Below are positions 55,185-64,000 of a DNA stretch of 64,000 nucleotides, in pieces (the stretch's first letter is position 1; the number at the start of each line of letters is the position of its first letter). A program made the translations under genes and the position numbers. The DNA is taken from contig DIYI01000015.1 in assembly GCA_002428965.1 (NCBI GenBank), forward strand, positions 1 through 64,000, in the 5' to 3' direction. The notes under the pieces were generated by a model. It did not search any database. It worked only from the letters and a program-made list of their open reading frames with translations, and was not told the origin of the DNA. The DNA comes from Jejuia sp. UBA6058 (GTDB taxonomy: Bacteria > Bacteroidota > Bacteroidia > Flavobacteriales > Flavobacteriaceae).

Positions 55185-55781
55185 TTACAATGTTTTATTC
55201 AGCTCTTCAATATATCCTAAAACATTATCTCTTCCTAAGCCATTTGAAGAAGAGGTGATAAAATAATTTGGCATCTCCTCCCAGAATTCTAATAGTACAT
55301 TTTTGTAATCCTCAACATGTCTTTCAATAGCTTTGGGCTTCAATTTATCAGCTTTGGTAAAAATGATTGAAAACGGAATTCCATGCTCTCCCAACCATTG
55401 CATAAAATCTAAATCTATTGGCTGTGGTTTATGACGAATATCCACCAATACAAACCCCGTAACTAATTGTTCACGATGACTAAAGTATTGAGTAATAAAC
55501 TTCTGAAATATTTTTTTTGCACTTTTGGAAACACGTGCATAACCATAACCTGGTAAATCTACCAAATGCCAGTTTTTATTAATTAAAAAATGATTAATAA
55601 GTTGTGTTTTACCAGGTTTCCCTGAGGTTTTTGCCAAACTTTTGCGTCCCGTAAGCATATTGATTAAAGAAGACTTGCCTACATTACTTCTTCCAATAAA
55701 AGCGTATTCTGGCAAGGTGCTTTTTGGGCACTTCGCCACATCAGAATTACTAACCACAAATTCGGCGGACTTAATGACCAT
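55185..55781 (-). CDS. engB: Ribosome biogenesis GTPase EngB (YihA/YsxC)
   Basis: A 198-residue TRAFAC GTPase. G1 is GRSNVGKSSLINML, G2 GKPGKTQLINHFL, G3 DLPGYGYARVS, G4 FTKADKLK and G5 ITSSSNGLG. Length is normal. It is needed for large ribosomal subunit assembly in other bacteria. It lies 46 bp after the alpha/beta hydrolase gene and 1 bp before the secreted hypothetical gene. Confidence 0.97.
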   Translation of the reverse strand: MVIKSAEFVVSNSDVAKCPKSTLPEYAFIGRSNVGKSSLINMLTGRKSLAKTSGKPGKTQLINHFLINKNWHLVDLPGYGYARVSKSAKKIFQKFITQYFSHREQLVTGFVLVDIRHKPQPIDLDFMQWLGEHGIPFSIIFTKADKLKPKAIERHVEDYKNVLLEFWEEMPNYFITSSSNGLGRDNVLGYIEELNKTL

Positions 55782-55827
55782 TTAATAATAAGGTATTTGG
55801 AATTTAATTCTATTTGGGAGTTTGGTT

Positions 55828-56592
55828 TTAAAACTCACGTTTTGTTAACCAAGTATCTAAAATTTCATTGAATTCATCAGGATGTTCCATCATAGCTGCG
55901 TGTCCACATTTGTCTATCCAAAATAGATCAGCGTCAGGCAGTAATTCTTGAAACTCTTCGGCTACCTCTGGAGGTGTAACAGTATCATTTTTTCCCCAAA
56001 TAATACAAGTTGGAGTTTGCATTTTTGGTAAATCCTTGGCCATATTGTGCCTTATGGCGCTCTTGGCAATTGCTAATGTTTTTATCAGTTTGTTACGATC
56101 GTTTACAGTGGCATAAACTTCATCAACAATTTCCTTTGTAGCAACTTCAGGGTCATAAAATACATCTTGCGCTTTCTTTTTAATTACTTCATAATCACTT
56201 CGTTTAGTGTAGCCGCTACCCATAGCGCTTTCGTATAAGCCAGAACTTCCAGTTATAACTAATGCCTTTACTTTTTCTGGATATAATTTTGTGTGATATA
56301 AACCTATATGCCCGCCCAGTGAATTCCCTAATAAAATCACTTGATCAAAACCTTTAAATTCTATAAAATCATGAAGGTATTTGGCAAAATTCTTTACGTT
56401 AGTTTTAAGCAGCGACATGGTATAAATTGGTAATTCAGGAATTACAACTTTGTAACCTTTAACGCTAAAAAAGTTCTTTACAGAGTCAAAATTACTTAAT
56501 CCACCCATGAGTCCATGTAGCACAACAATAGGTGTGCCTTCTCCCACTTCTATGTAACTGTAACCATTTTCTTTTTTTAAACTTTCCCCCAT
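55828..56592 (-). CDS. Alpha/beta-hydrolase
   Basis: A 254-residue hydrolase. The oxyanion region is VVLHGLMGGLSNF, the nucleophile elbow GNSLGGH, the acid IWGKNDTVTPP and the His GHAAMMEHPDEF. The ATG at 56592 is preferred. The frame stays open to a TTG at 56625, but that codon lies inside the TATATTTG -7 box. The substrate is unknown. Such genes commonly sit beside engB and mraZ in Flavobacteriaceae. Confidence 0.92.
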   Translation of the reverse strand: MGESLKKENGYSYIEVGEGTPIVVLHGLMGGLSNFDSVKNFFSVKGYKVVIPELPIYTMSLLKTNVKNFAKYLHDFIEFKGFDQVILLGNSLGGHIGLYHTKLYPEKVKALVITGSSGLYESAMGSGYTKRSDYEVIKKKAQDVFYDPEVATKEIVDEVYATVNDRNKLIKTLAIAKSAIRHNMAKDLPKMQTPTCIIWGKNDTVTPPEVAEEFQELLPDADLFWIDKCGHAAMMEHPDEFNEILDTWLTKREF

Positions 56593-56622
56593 TAATCTAT
56601 GTTCGTCGGTTTCCGTTAAAAA

Positions 56623-56651
56623 CAAATATAGTTAAATCATTCATATTTCAA
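56623..56651 (-). promoter_or_regulatory. Bacteroidota-type promoter of the hydrolase-engB unit
   Basis: On the minus strand, TTG (56649-56651) precedes TATATTTG (56623-56630) by 18 bp, matching the -33/-7 consensus. The predicted start near 56617 leaves about a 25-nt leader to the ATG at 56592. Confidence 0.65.
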
Positions 56652-56816
56652 GAGGTTATTTTCTCCTCGGAATATTTCCTCACAATTAGGGTTGTCAACA
56701 CTTGTTTATAAAAAATATTTCCACTTTGTAAGTTGTTGAAGGTGAATTGTAAAGAAGCGGAATTGGTGGTAAATGTCGGTCAAAAAGTAATTTGGATCTA
56801 GAATTTATCAACAAAA

Positions 56817-56858
56817 GTGGGATAAAGTGGTAAATCGTGGTAAATTTTGATATATTTG
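56817..56858 (+). promoter_or_regulatory. MraZ box and -7 element of the dcw cluster
   Basis: Three direct repeats, GTGGG (56817-56821), GTGGT (56827-56831) and GTGGT (56837-56841), are spaced exactly 10 bp apart. This is the helical-phase pattern bound by MraZ. TATATTTG (56851-56858) follows as the -7 box. Bound MraZ would cover the -33 region, so autorepression of mraZ and the genes behind it is expected. Confidence 0.8.
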
Positions 56859-56890
56859 AAATTCAATCGCTTAAACTCTAAACAAACTCA

Positions 56891-57358
56891 TTGCATTCAC
56901 TTATAGGAACATACAATTGTAAGGTTGACGCTAAAGGGCGTATGATGATTCCTGCTGGTATGAAAAAACAACTAATGCCAATTCTTGATGACGGTTTTGT
57001 GTTGAGACGTTCTGTGTTTCAAAAATGCTTAGAGTTGTATCCAATGGCTGAGTGGCAATTGTTGATGCAAAAGATGAATAAGCTAAATCGCTTCAAAAAG
57101 AAAAACAACGATTTTATCAGGCGATTTAGTGCTGGTGCTAGAATTATTGAAGTAGATGGTAATGGTAGACTCTTGATTCCCAAAGATTTGACGGTTTTTG
57201 CTGAAATAACGAAGGATATTGTGTTGTCTCCTTCAATAAATATTGTTGAGATATGGGATAAAGATTTGTATGAACAGTCTATAGATGATGTGGCAATGGA
57301 TTTTGCTGATTTGGCTGAAGAAGTAATGGGGCAAGATGATGGAGACGATGTATCATAA
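56891..57358 (+). CDS. mraZ: Transcriptional regulator MraZ
   Basis: A 155-residue protein with two AbrB-like SpoVT domains. The first is IGTYNCKVDAKGRMMIPAGM (from residue 5), and the second is ARIIEVDGNGRLLIPKDL (about residue 80). It binds DNA repeats upstream of its own gene. The start is TTG at 56891, the only codon that gives the normal family N-terminus (LIGTYNCKVD). The MraZ box and a -7 element lie 33-74 bp upstream. The stop overlaps the rsmH start region. Confidence 0.95.
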   Translation: MHSLIGTYNCKVDAKGRMMIPAGMKKQLMPILDDGFVLRRSVFQKCLELYPMAEWQLLMQKMNKLNRFKKKNNDFIRRFSAGARIIEVDGNGRLLIPKDLTVFAEITKDIVLSPSINIVEIWDKDLYEQSIDDVAMDFADLAEEVMGQDDGDDVS

Positions 57359-58241
57359 TCCTGTGTTGTTAAAAGAAACCGTTGATGGACTAAATGTGAA
57401 TCCAGAGGGTGTTTATGTTGACGTAACGTTTGGTGGTGGTGGGCACAGTAAAGAGATTTTGAGTCGCCTAGGAGAAAACGGAAAGTTGTTTGCTTTTGAT
57501 CAAGATCAGGACGCTTTGGAGAATGTTATTGATGATGAGCGTTTTACATTGATTAATGAGAATTTTAGATATGTTAAGCGTTTTCTAAGATTTCACGGGG
57601 TAAAAAAGGTTGATGGTGTTTTAGCTGATTTTGGAGTGTCTTCGCATCAATTTGATGTTGCCGAAAGAGGATTTTCAACAAGATTTGAGGCGAAATTGGA
57701 TATGAGAATGAATCAACAAAATGAATTATCTGCTTTTCACGTTGTAAATGAGTATGAAGAAGAGCAATTAAGGCAAGTGTTTTTTCAGTATGGTGAATTA
57801 CGGGCGGCTCCAGCAATGGCTAGATTAATAGTTGAGCAGAGGCAAAATGAGCCAATTGTAACTAGTGAACAGTTAAAACAGGTGTTGAAGAAGTTTTTGT
57901 CGCCAAGACATGAAAATAAAATTCTTGCTCAAATATATCAAGCAATTCGAATAGAGGTGAATCAAGAGATAGAGGTGTTAAAAGAGTTTTTATTGCAGAC
58001 ACCTGAAATTTTAAAAGTTGGAGGTAGGTTAAGTTTTATATCGTACCACTCTTTAGAAGATAGATTGGTAAAGCGTTTTATAAGAAATGGATTGTTTGAA
58101 GGGGAGCCAGAACGCGATGTATTTGGAAATTTTGAAGTGCCATTAAAAAAGGTGAATGGTTTGATAGTGCCATCTCAAGAGGAAATAAAATTGAACAATA
58201 GAGCTAGAAGTGCAAAACTAAGAGTAGCGGAGAAATTATAG
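57336..58241 (+). CDS. rsmH: 16S rRNA (cytosine1402-N4)-methyltransferase RsmH
   Basis: A 301-residue S-adenosylmethionine-dependent enzyme (MraW). VYVDVTFGGGGHSKEIL is the SAM loop, LADFGVSSHQFD and GFSTRFEAKLDMRMN follow, and SYHSLEDRLVKRF and RARSAKLR close the domain. It overlaps the end of mraZ by 23 bp. A start at the ATG 57348 (MYHNPVLLKETV) is also close to the family N-terminus. It methylates 16S rRNA position 1402. Confidence 0.97.
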   Translation: MMETMYHNPVLLKETVDGLNVNPEGVYVDVTFGGGGHSKEILSRLGENGKLFAFDQDQDALENVIDDERFTLINENFRYVKRFLRFHGVKKVDGVLADFGVSSHQFDVAERGFSTRFEAKLDMRMNQQNELSAFHVVNEYEEEQLRQVFFQYGELRAAPAMARLIVEQRQNEPIVTSEQLKQVLKKFLSPRHENKILAQIYQAIRIEVNQEIEVLKEFLLQTPEILKVGGRLSFISYHSLEDRLVKRFIRNGLFEGEPERDVFGNFEVPLKKVNGLIVPSQEEIKLNNRARSAKLRVAEKL

Positions 58242-58559
58242 ATGAAAAACAAATTCTATAACATATTAAAAGGAACATTTTTGGTAAGCGACGATTCGTT
58301 TAAGAATTGGCGCATTATCCTTTTTGTATCGCTTCTGGCTATTATAATGATTGCAAGTTCGCATAGTGCGGATAAAAAAGTGCATGAAATAGCAAGGTTG
58401 AAGGATGAAGTTAAAGAAATGCGTTCTGCATTTGTAGATGGACGTTCTAGGCTTATGCGCTTAAAAATGGAATCTGCTGTTGCTTTAAAGATGAAAGAAA
58501 AAGGGTTGGCACCTGCCGTGGTGCCGCCTCAAAAAATAAAAGTTAAATCTCAAAACTAA
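58242..58559 (+). CDS. ftsL: FtsL-like division protein
   Basis: A 105-residue bitopic membrane protein with a cytoplasmic N-terminus (about 1-25), one TM helix (IILFVSLLAIIMIASSHS) and a periplasmic coiled-coil (KKVHEIARLKDEVKEMRSAF). Sequence conservation in this family is low, so the call rests on topology and position between rsmH and ftsI. It starts immediately after the rsmH stop. Confidence 0.88.
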   Translation: MKNKFYNILKGTFLVSDDSFKNWRIILFVSLLAIIMIASSHSADKKVHEIARLKDEVKEMRSAFVDGRSRLMRLKMESAVALKMKEKGLAPAVVPPQKIKVKSQN

Positions 58560-58568
58560 GGTTCGGTC

Positions 58569-60581
58569 TTGGCAGTAAGTGAGAAGAACATATTAAACCG
58601 ATTGTATGTCATAGCAGGATGTATGTTCATCTTTGGAATCGCTGTTATGGTTAAGCTGGCAAATATTCAATTTGTTCAGGGAGATGACTATCGTGCTAAG
58701 GCCAGTGAACGCATTGTAAAAGACTTTATAATTCCCGCTAATCGTGGTAATGTGTATTCTGTTAATGGTAATTTGTTGGCTACTTCAATTCCTAAGTATG
58801 ATATAAGATTAGATGCCATTACTTCCCAATCTAGCATTTTTGAAGAAAACCTGAAGCCTTTATGTGATTCCTTGGCAAAATTTCCAGGAAAGAGAACGTC
58901 TTTTCAATACCAAAAATTAATTCGAAAAGCTAGGGTTAATAAGAATCAATATTTATTACTAGCTAAAAATTTAGGCTATTCAGAATACATGCGTATGCGT
59001 GCTTATCCATTATTGGATTTAAGTCCTTTTAAAGGAGGTTTGATTGTTGAGCAAAAAACAAAGCGAGAACATCCTATGGGAGATATTGCGCAACGTACCA
59101 TTGGTTATGAGCGTATTGATGAAAAAGGTAATGTAACTCGTCCTGGTATTGATGGTGCTTTTGGTGTAAAATATTTGCGAGGTAAAGATGGTAAGCACGC
59201 AAAACAGCAAATTGGGAAAAACCAATGGAAACCCATTGTAGATTATAATAAAATTGAACCTCAAGATGGGTTGGATGTTTATACTACAATTGATGTGAAT
59301 ATTCAGGATATAGCACATCATTCTCTGTTAAATCAGCTTGAAAAATATAAAGCAGATCATGGTTGTGCGGTAGTTATGGAAGTGACAACGGGAGAGGTAA
59401 GGGCTATTGTTAATTTGGGTAGAAATTCTGAAGGTAAGTATTATGAGCGACGCAATTATGCGGTATGGGAGTCTCACGAGCCAGGGTCTACTTTTAAGTT
59501 AATGGCACTTGCCGCTGGTTTAGAAGACAGGGTTATTGATACGAGCGATGTAGTAGATACTGAAAAAGGTATTTTAACCTATTATGGTAAAAAAGTTAGG
59601 GATTCTAGATGGGGAGGATACGGCAAGATTTCAGTATCTGAAGCCTTTGAGGTGTCATCCAACACTGGTATAGTAAAAGCTATTTACAATGCTTACAAAG
59701 AGAAGCCATCGAAGTTTGTAGATAGGTTGTACGATATGAACTTAGATGGCAAGTTGGAGTTGCCTATAATTGGTGAAGGGGAAGCAATTATTCCAGATCC
59801 TAGAATAAAAAATAAACGTTGGAGTGGAATAGCGCTGCCTTGGATGGCTTTTGGATACGGAGTGTCGTTTACACCACTTCAAACGTTAACCTTTTATAAT
59901 GCTGTTGCTAATGATGGTGTTATGGTAAAACCAAGGTTTTTAAAGGAGATAAAAGAATTTGATAAGACCATAGAGCCATTTGAGAGAGAAATAATCAACA
60001 GGCAAATCTGTTCTGATGAAACTATCAGTAAGCTTCAACAACTACTAAAAAATGTAGTGGAGAAAAAACATGGAACTGGTAATAGGTTGTATTCTAAAAA
60101 CTTCTCAATGGCAGGAAAGACAGGAACCTGTCAAAAAGATTACCGAGACAAAGAGAAGTTGAATTACATCTCCTCTTTCGCAGGATATTTTCCAGCTGAG
60201 AACCCTAAATACTCCTGTATCGTTGTAATTCACGAACCTGATAAAGAAGTGGGGTATTATGGGGCAGATGTGTCAGGTCCTGTATTCAAAACTATAGCGC
60301 AAAAAATATTTACTGATACGCCTTTAATTGAAGAAATGAAGTCTTTAGAGGTGAAACACGGTTCTGTGCAACAGCAATTTGAGAGCTACTATAAAATAGC
60401 ACAAACCTATAAAACCATAATGCCAAATGTAGTAGGATTGCCTGCTATGGACGCCGTAGCGCTACTTGAGAATATGGGATTGAAGGTGGATTTTAGGGGT
60501 TCAGGTGTGGTTAAAAAGCAATCTATTACCAAAGGTGAAAAGGTGAAAAAGAGTCAGAAAATAATTTTAGAAATATCGTGA
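58569..60581 (+). CDS. ftsI: Septal penicillin-binding protein FtsI with C-terminal PASTA domain
   Basis: A 670-residue transpeptidase (PBP3 class) that crosslinks septal peptidoglycan. It has a TM anchor (about 12-30), a dimerisation domain, and a transpeptidase domain with S307-T-F-K310 (SxxK), S363-S-N365 (SxN) and K517-T-G519 (KTG). A PASTA domain occupies about 612-670 (MPNVVGLPAMDAVALLENMG). The start is TTG at 58569. The PASTA domain is common in Bacteroidota FtsI but absent from E. coli FtsI. The stop overlaps the murE GTG start by 4 bp. Confidence 0.96.
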   Translation: MAVSEKNILNRLYVIAGCMFIFGIAVMVKLANIQFVQGDDYRAKASERIVKDFIIPANRGNVYSVNGNLLATSIPKYDIRLDAITSQSSIFEENLKPLCDSLAKFPGKRTSFQYQKLIRKARVNKNQYLLLAKNLGYSEYMRMRAYPLLDLSPFKGGLIVEQKTKREHPMGDIAQRTIGYERIDEKGNVTRPGIDGAFGVKYLRGKDGKHAKQQIGKNQWKPIVDYNKIEPQDGLDVYTTIDVNIQDIAHHSLLNQLEKYKADHGCAVVMEVTTGEVRAIVNLGRNSEGKYYERRNYAVWESHEPGSTFKLMALAAGLEDRVIDTSDVVDTEKGILTYYGKKVRDSRWGGYGKISVSEAFEVSSNTGIVKAIYNAYKEKPSKFVDRLYDMNLDGKLELPIIGEGEAIIPDPRIKNKRWSGIALPWMAFGYGVSFTPLQTLTFYNAVANDGVMVKPRFLKEIKEFDKTIEPFEREIINRQICSDETISKLQQLLKNVVEKKHGTGNRLYSKNFSMAGKTGTCQKDYRDKEKLNYISSFAGYFPAENPKYSCIVVIHEPDKEVGYYGADVSGPVFKTIAQKIFTDTPLIEEMKSLEVKHGSVQQQFESYYKIAQTYKTIMPNVVGLPAMDAVALLENMGLKVDFRGSGVVKKQSITKGEKVKKSQKIILEIS

Positions 60582-62041
60582 GTATTCTAAAAGACATACT
60601 ATATAAAGTGAATATTAATGCGGTGGTTGGCAATACTAGTATTGCTATTGCTGCAATTCAATTCGATTCTAGAAAAATAGCCAGCAAAGATGTATTTGTC
60701 GCTATTCGCGGAACTTTGGTTGATGGTCATAATTATATAGATGTTGCAATAAAACAAGGCGCATTGGTTATTATATGCGAAACTTTGCCTACTAATTTGG
60801 TTGATGGTATCACGTATGTGGAGGTTGACAACTCAAACAAGGCACTAGCGATAATGGCTTCAAATTATTATGATTCCCCATCTGATAATTTGAAGCTTGT
60901 TGGTGTGACTGGTACCAACGGAAAAACGACCGTAACCACTTTATTGTATCAATTATTTAAAAATGCTGGCTATAAGGTTGGGTTATTATCAACGGTCAAG
61001 ATTTTAGTAGATGAAATTGAGTATAAAGCAACACATACAACACCAGATTCTTTAACTATAAATAAGTATTTGAAGATGATGAATGATGCGGGTGTAGAGT
61101 TTTGCTTTATGGAAGTGAGTTCTCATGGTATTCACCAAAGTAGAGCCGAAGGATTGAGATTTGAAGGTGGTGTATTTACCAATTTGTCGCATGATCATCT
61201 AGATTACCATAAAACCTTTGCTGAATATCGAGATGTTAAAAAATCATTTTTTGATGGTTTAGATAAGCATGCTTTTGCACTTACGAATGCAGATGATAAG
61301 AATGGTTTGGTCATGCTTCAAAATACAGCTGCAAAAAAATATACATATGCCTTGAAAGGATATGCCGATTATAAAGCGCAGATACTTGAAAATGAATTTA
61401 GTGGATTACTTCTGTCTATTGATGGTAGTGAGGTTTGGACACGTTTAATTGGAAATTTCAATGCCTACAATGTATTAGCGATTTACGCTACCGCTGAATT
61501 ATTGGGGTTAGAAAAAGTTGAGGTATTACGATTGATTAGCGAGCTGCAAAGTGTTAGTGGGCGTTTTCAATATTTAGTATCTGAAGAAAAAATAACAGCA
61601 ATAGTGGATTATGCGCATACGCCTGATGCTTTGAAAAATGTGTTAGAAACCATTAATAGTATTCGCACCAAAAATGAATCACTAATTACTGTGGTGGGAT
61701 GTGGTGGCGATCGTGATAAAACGAAACGCCCTAAAATGGCGCATATAGCCTCAGAATTAAGTTCAAAAGTCATTTTCACTAGCGATAATCCAAGAAGCGA
61801 AGTTCCTGAGGTTATTATTGAAGAGATGGAAAAAGGTGTGGAGCCTCAAAATTTCAAAAAGACCTTATCAATTGTAGATAGAAAGCAAGCCATTAAAACA
61901 GCGTGCCAATTGGCAGAAGCTAAGGATATCATTTTAATAGCAGGAAAAGGACATGAAACCTATCAAGAAATCAATGGCGAACGCTTTGATTTTGATGATT
62001 ATAAAACAGTTCAAGAATTTTTAAAACAATTAAGTAAGTAA
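60578..62041 (+). CDS. murE: UDP-MurNAc-tripeptide synthetase MurE (meso-DAP type)
   Basis: A 487-residue Mur ligase that adds the third residue to the peptidoglycan stem. The N-terminal domain (FDSRKIASKDVFVAIRGTLV), ATP loop GVTGTNGKTTVTTLLYQL, EVSSHGIHQSRAEGL and TNLSHDHLDYHKTFAEY are in order. The specificity loop reads DNPRSE (about residue 405), which marks meso-diaminopimelate as substrate rather than lysine. The start is GTG at 60578, overlapping the ftsI stop. Confidence 0.97.
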   Translation: MSILKDILYKVNINAVVGNTSIAIAAIQFDSRKIASKDVFVAIRGTLVDGHNYIDVAIKQGALVIICETLPTNLVDGITYVEVDNSNKALAIMASNYYDSPSDNLKLVGVTGTNGKTTVTTLLYQLFKNAGYKVGLLSTVKILVDEIEYKATHTTPDSLTINKYLKMMNDAGVEFCFMEVSSHGIHQSRAEGLRFEGGVFTNLSHDHLDYHKTFAEYRDVKKSFFDGLDKHAFALTNADDKNGLVMLQNTAAKKYTYALKGYADYKAQILENEFSGLLLSIDGSEVWTRLIGNFNAYNVLAIYATAELLGLEKVEVLRLISELQSVSGRFQYLVSEEKITAIVDYAHTPDALKNVLETINSIRTKNESLITVVGCGGDRDKTKRPKMAHIASELSSKVIFTSDNPRSEVPEVIIEEMEKGVEPQNFKKTLSIVDRKQAIKTACQLAEAKDIILIAGKGHETYQEINGERFDFDDYKTVQEFLKQLSK

Positions 62042-63283
62042 ATGCTGTATTACCTATTTGATTATTTAGAGGAAGAGTTCCAATTTCCAGGAGCCACACT
62101 TTTTGGGTTTTTAACTTTTAGAAGTGCATTGGCAATGATTCTTTCTTTGTTGTTTTCAACCATTTATGGAAAGCGCATTATCCGTTTTCTTCAGAAAAAA
62201 CAAATGGGTGAGACTATTAGAGATTTAGGGTTAGCAGGACAAGCTGAAAAAGCGGGAACGCCAACTATGGGAGGTATTATTATCATTCTTTCAACTCTAA
62301 TTCCTGTCTTCTTGTTGGCAAAACTTGAAAATGTATACATCATTCTACTGATTGTTACAACCCTTTGGATGGGAGTTATTGGATTTATTGATGACTATAT
62401 TAAAAAATTCAAGAATGATAAGGAAGGCTTAAAGGGAAGATTTAAAGTAATGGGGCAAATTGGATTAGGGCTAATTGTTGGATTGACTCTATACATAAAT
62501 CCTAATGTAACTATTAAAGAACAGCTTCCAGAAGAGCAACAGCAAGTATTGTTACAAGAGAATCCAAACCTACCAATAAGCAAGTTGTTTGGGGAAGAGC
62601 ATCAATCTACTAAAACCACGATTCCATTTGTGAAAAATAACGAGTTCGACTATTCAAACTTGATTACATGGATTAGTGAAGATTTAGCAGATTATTCATG
62701 GATCATATTTGTTTTGGTAGCAATTTTTATAATCACAGCAGTATCAAATGGTGCTAATCTAACTGATGGTATAGATGGTTTAGCAGCAGGGACTTCTGCA
62801 ATTATTGTACTTACACTAGGTATTTTTGCTTGGGTTTCGGGTAATATCATATTCTCCGATTACTTGGATATTATGTACATCCCTCGCGTTGAGGAAATTA
62901 CAATTTATATTGCTGCTTTTGTTGGTGCACTCATAGGATTTCTATGGTATAACACGTTTCCCGCCCAAGTTTTTATGGGAGATACGGGGAGTTTAACTAT
63001 AGGAGGAATAATAGCGGTTATTGCTATTGCGGTGAGGAAGGAATGGTTAATTCCGTTGATGTGCGGCATTTTTTTAGCAGAGAATTTGTCTGTGGTTATG
63101 CAGGTGAGTTGGTTCAAGTACACAAAGAAAAAATATGGTGAAGGTAGGCGCATTTTTAAAATGTCGCCTCTGCATCATCATTATCAAAAATTAGGATATC
63201 ACGAAAGTAAAATTGTAACTCGATTTTGGATAGTTGGTATTCTATTGGCGATACTTTCAATAGTAACATTGAAGATCAGGTAG
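62042..63283 (+). CDS. mraY: Phospho-MurNAc-pentapeptide transferase MraY
   Basis: A 413-residue integral membrane enzyme that makes lipid I. Family motifs are TPTMGGIIIILSTLIPV, GFIDDYIKKFKNDKEGLKGR with the Mg-binding Asp pair, NGANLTDGIDGLAAGTS, FMGDTGSLTIGG and MSPLHHHYQKLGYHESKIV. A roughly 50-residue insert after helix 4 (EEQQQVLLQENPNLPISKLF to FVKNNEFDYSN) makes it longer than the E. coli protein, as in other Flavobacteriaceae. It begins right after the murE stop. Confidence 0.97.
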   Translation: MLYYLFDYLEEEFQFPGATLFGFLTFRSALAMILSLLFSTIYGKRIIRFLQKKQMGETIRDLGLAGQAEKAGTPTMGGIIIILSTLIPVFLLAKLENVYIILLIVTTLWMGVIGFIDDYIKKFKNDKEGLKGRFKVMGQIGLGLIVGLTLYINPNVTIKEQLPEEQQQVLLQENPNLPISKLFGEEHQSTKTTIPFVKNNEFDYSNLITWISEDLADYSWIIFVLVAIFIITAVSNGANLTDGIDGLAAGTSAIIVLTLGIFAWVSGNIIFSDYLDIMYIPRVEEITIYIAAFVGALIGFLWYNTFPAQVFMGDTGSLTIGGIIAVIAIAVRKEWLIPLMCGIFLAENLSVVMQVSWFKYTKKKYGEGRRIFKMSPLHHHYQKLGYHESKIVTRFWIVGILLAILSIVTLKIR

Positions 63284-63284
63284 C

Positions 63285-64000
63285 ATGAAACGGCTCGTGA
63301 TTTTGGGAGGAGGTGAAAGTGGTGTTGGAACAGCACTTTTAGGAAAAGCTAAAGGGTATGATGTTTTTATTTCTGATAAAGGAAAGATAAAAACATCATA
63401 TAAAGAAGTTCTTAAACATAATGAGATTGAATGGGAGGATGAACAGCATACGGAATCCAAAATTCTAAATGCTGATTTGGTAATGAAAAGTCCCGGTATT
63501 CCAGATAAAGTAGCAATTGTTAAAGCTGTAAGAGCAAAAGGAATTGCTGTAGTTTCTGAAATCGAATTTGCATCAAAATTCACATCGGCAACGATTGTTG
63601 GTATTACTGGTAGTAACGGCAAAACCACTACAGCCAGTTTAACGCATCACTTGTTGAAGGATGAATTGAATGTAGGTTTATCGGGAAACATAGGTGATAG
63701 TTTTGCGAAGCAATTGCTGGAAAATAACCATGAAAACTATGTGCTAGAAATTAGCAGTTTTCAATTGGATGATGTGATGGGTTTTAAGCCGAAAATTGCC
63801 GTTATCACGAACATCACACCAGATCATCTAGATAGATATGAGTATCAATTTGAGAATTATGTGAAGGCAAAATTCAGAATTGCTATGAATCAAACCGAAG
63901 ATGACTATTTGATTTATGATGCAGATGATCAGGTGATTGTAAATCATTTAAAAGAGCATCCAGTTCAATCTACTTTATTGCCATTTTCAGTAGATAAGAA
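63285..64000 (+). CDS. murD: UDP-MurNAc-L-alanine:D-glutamate ligase MurD (partial, runs off the window)
   Basis: 238 codons are present; the 3' half is beyond the window. The N-terminus KRLVILGGGESGVGTALLGK has the dinucleotide-like fold of MurD, followed by VMKSPGIPDK. The ATP loop is IVGITGSNGKTTTASLTHHL, with LEISSFQLDDV and NITPDHLDRYE after it. The ATG at 63285 is one base past the mraY stop. It adds D-Glu to the stem peptide. Confidence 0.95.
   Translation, partial: MKRLVILGGGESGVGTALLGKAKGYDVFISDKGKIKTSYKEVLKHNEIEWEDEQHTESKILNADLVMKSPGIPDKVAIVKAVRAKGIAVVSEIEFASKFTSATIVGITGSNGKTTTASLTHHLLKDELNVGLSGNIGDSFAKQLLENNHENYVLEISSFQLDDVMGFKPKIAVITNITPDHLDRYEYQFENYVKAKFRIAMNQTEDDYLIYDADDQVIVNHLKEHPVQSTLLPFSVDK

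Noticed and set aside
56593..56625. TTG start 11 codons upstream for the alpha/beta hydrolase
   Set aside because: The TTG overlaps the TATATTTG -7 box, so it would not be in the transcript.

Overview
The window reads as chromosomal DNA of a marine-type Flavobacteriaceae bacterium (Bacteroidota). Supporting signs are the low GC content, promoters with a TAnnTTTG -7 box (for example 29386-29393, 39832-39839, 56851-56858), short Cys-ending lipoprotein signals, a mevalonate-pathway gene pair, an S9 dipeptidyl peptidase followed by two POT peptide transporters, and a dcw cluster opened by mraZ. The species cannot be fixed from sequence alone.

Layout. 1-1057: a lone hypothetical membrane gene set among strong inverted repeats, which looks like accessory DNA. 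1058-4971 (minus): a TRAP transporter operon (dctP, dctQ, dctM) with a LacI-type regulator, separated by an interspersed repeat element. 5131-7816 (minus): an NtrB/NtrC-like two-component pair. 8022-27905 (plus): a 20-kb export locus made of a MacA/HlyD adaptor, an ABC ATPase, six tandem approximately 800-residue FtsX/MacB-type permeases, a DUF2807-like adhesin-fold protein, a second ABC ATPase and a TolC-like outer-membrane channel. Both halves of this locus are preceded by the same module: a 44-bp inverted repeat, a gap of exactly 50 bp, and a nearly invariant sigma-54-like promoter containing TTGGCATCATCTTCACTAT. The sigma-54 activator gene lies divergently beside the first copy, so regulator, sensor and all structural genes appear to form one self-contained regulon. 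This is the most interesting system in the window.

27972-29370: a small degraded island next to tRNA-Phe, bounded by an 11-bp copy of the tRNA 3' end. It holds one lipoprotein gene and the C-terminal remnant of an Eco57I-like restriction-modification enzyme. 29520-37472 (plus): coaX, an outer-membrane protein, a TPR protein, lptC, a small membrane protein, a CorC/HlyC-type protein and a PpiD-like periplasmic isomerase, largely a housekeeping envelope set. 37528-39808 (minus): a GHMP kinase and class II HMG-CoA reductase (mevalonate pathway). 40051-46297 (plus): peptide breakdown and uptake (DPP IV-like peptidase, two POT transporters) and a secreted thioredoxin. 46304-51101 (minus): surE, a small membrane protein, lpxB, an NlpC/P60 lipoprotein and comEC. 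51262-54510 (plus): a tail-specific protease and an OppC-like permease. 54515-56592 (minus): a secreted hypothetical protein, engB and an alpha/beta hydrolase. 56891-64000 (plus): the division and cell-wall cluster mraZ, rsmH, ftsL, ftsI, murE, mraY, murD, with murD cut by the window end. A three-repeat MraZ box sits upstream.

Functions come from motif and fold recognition by eye. No database search was run. Start codons were adjusted where an upstream frame extension conflicted with a promoter or with family N-termini.
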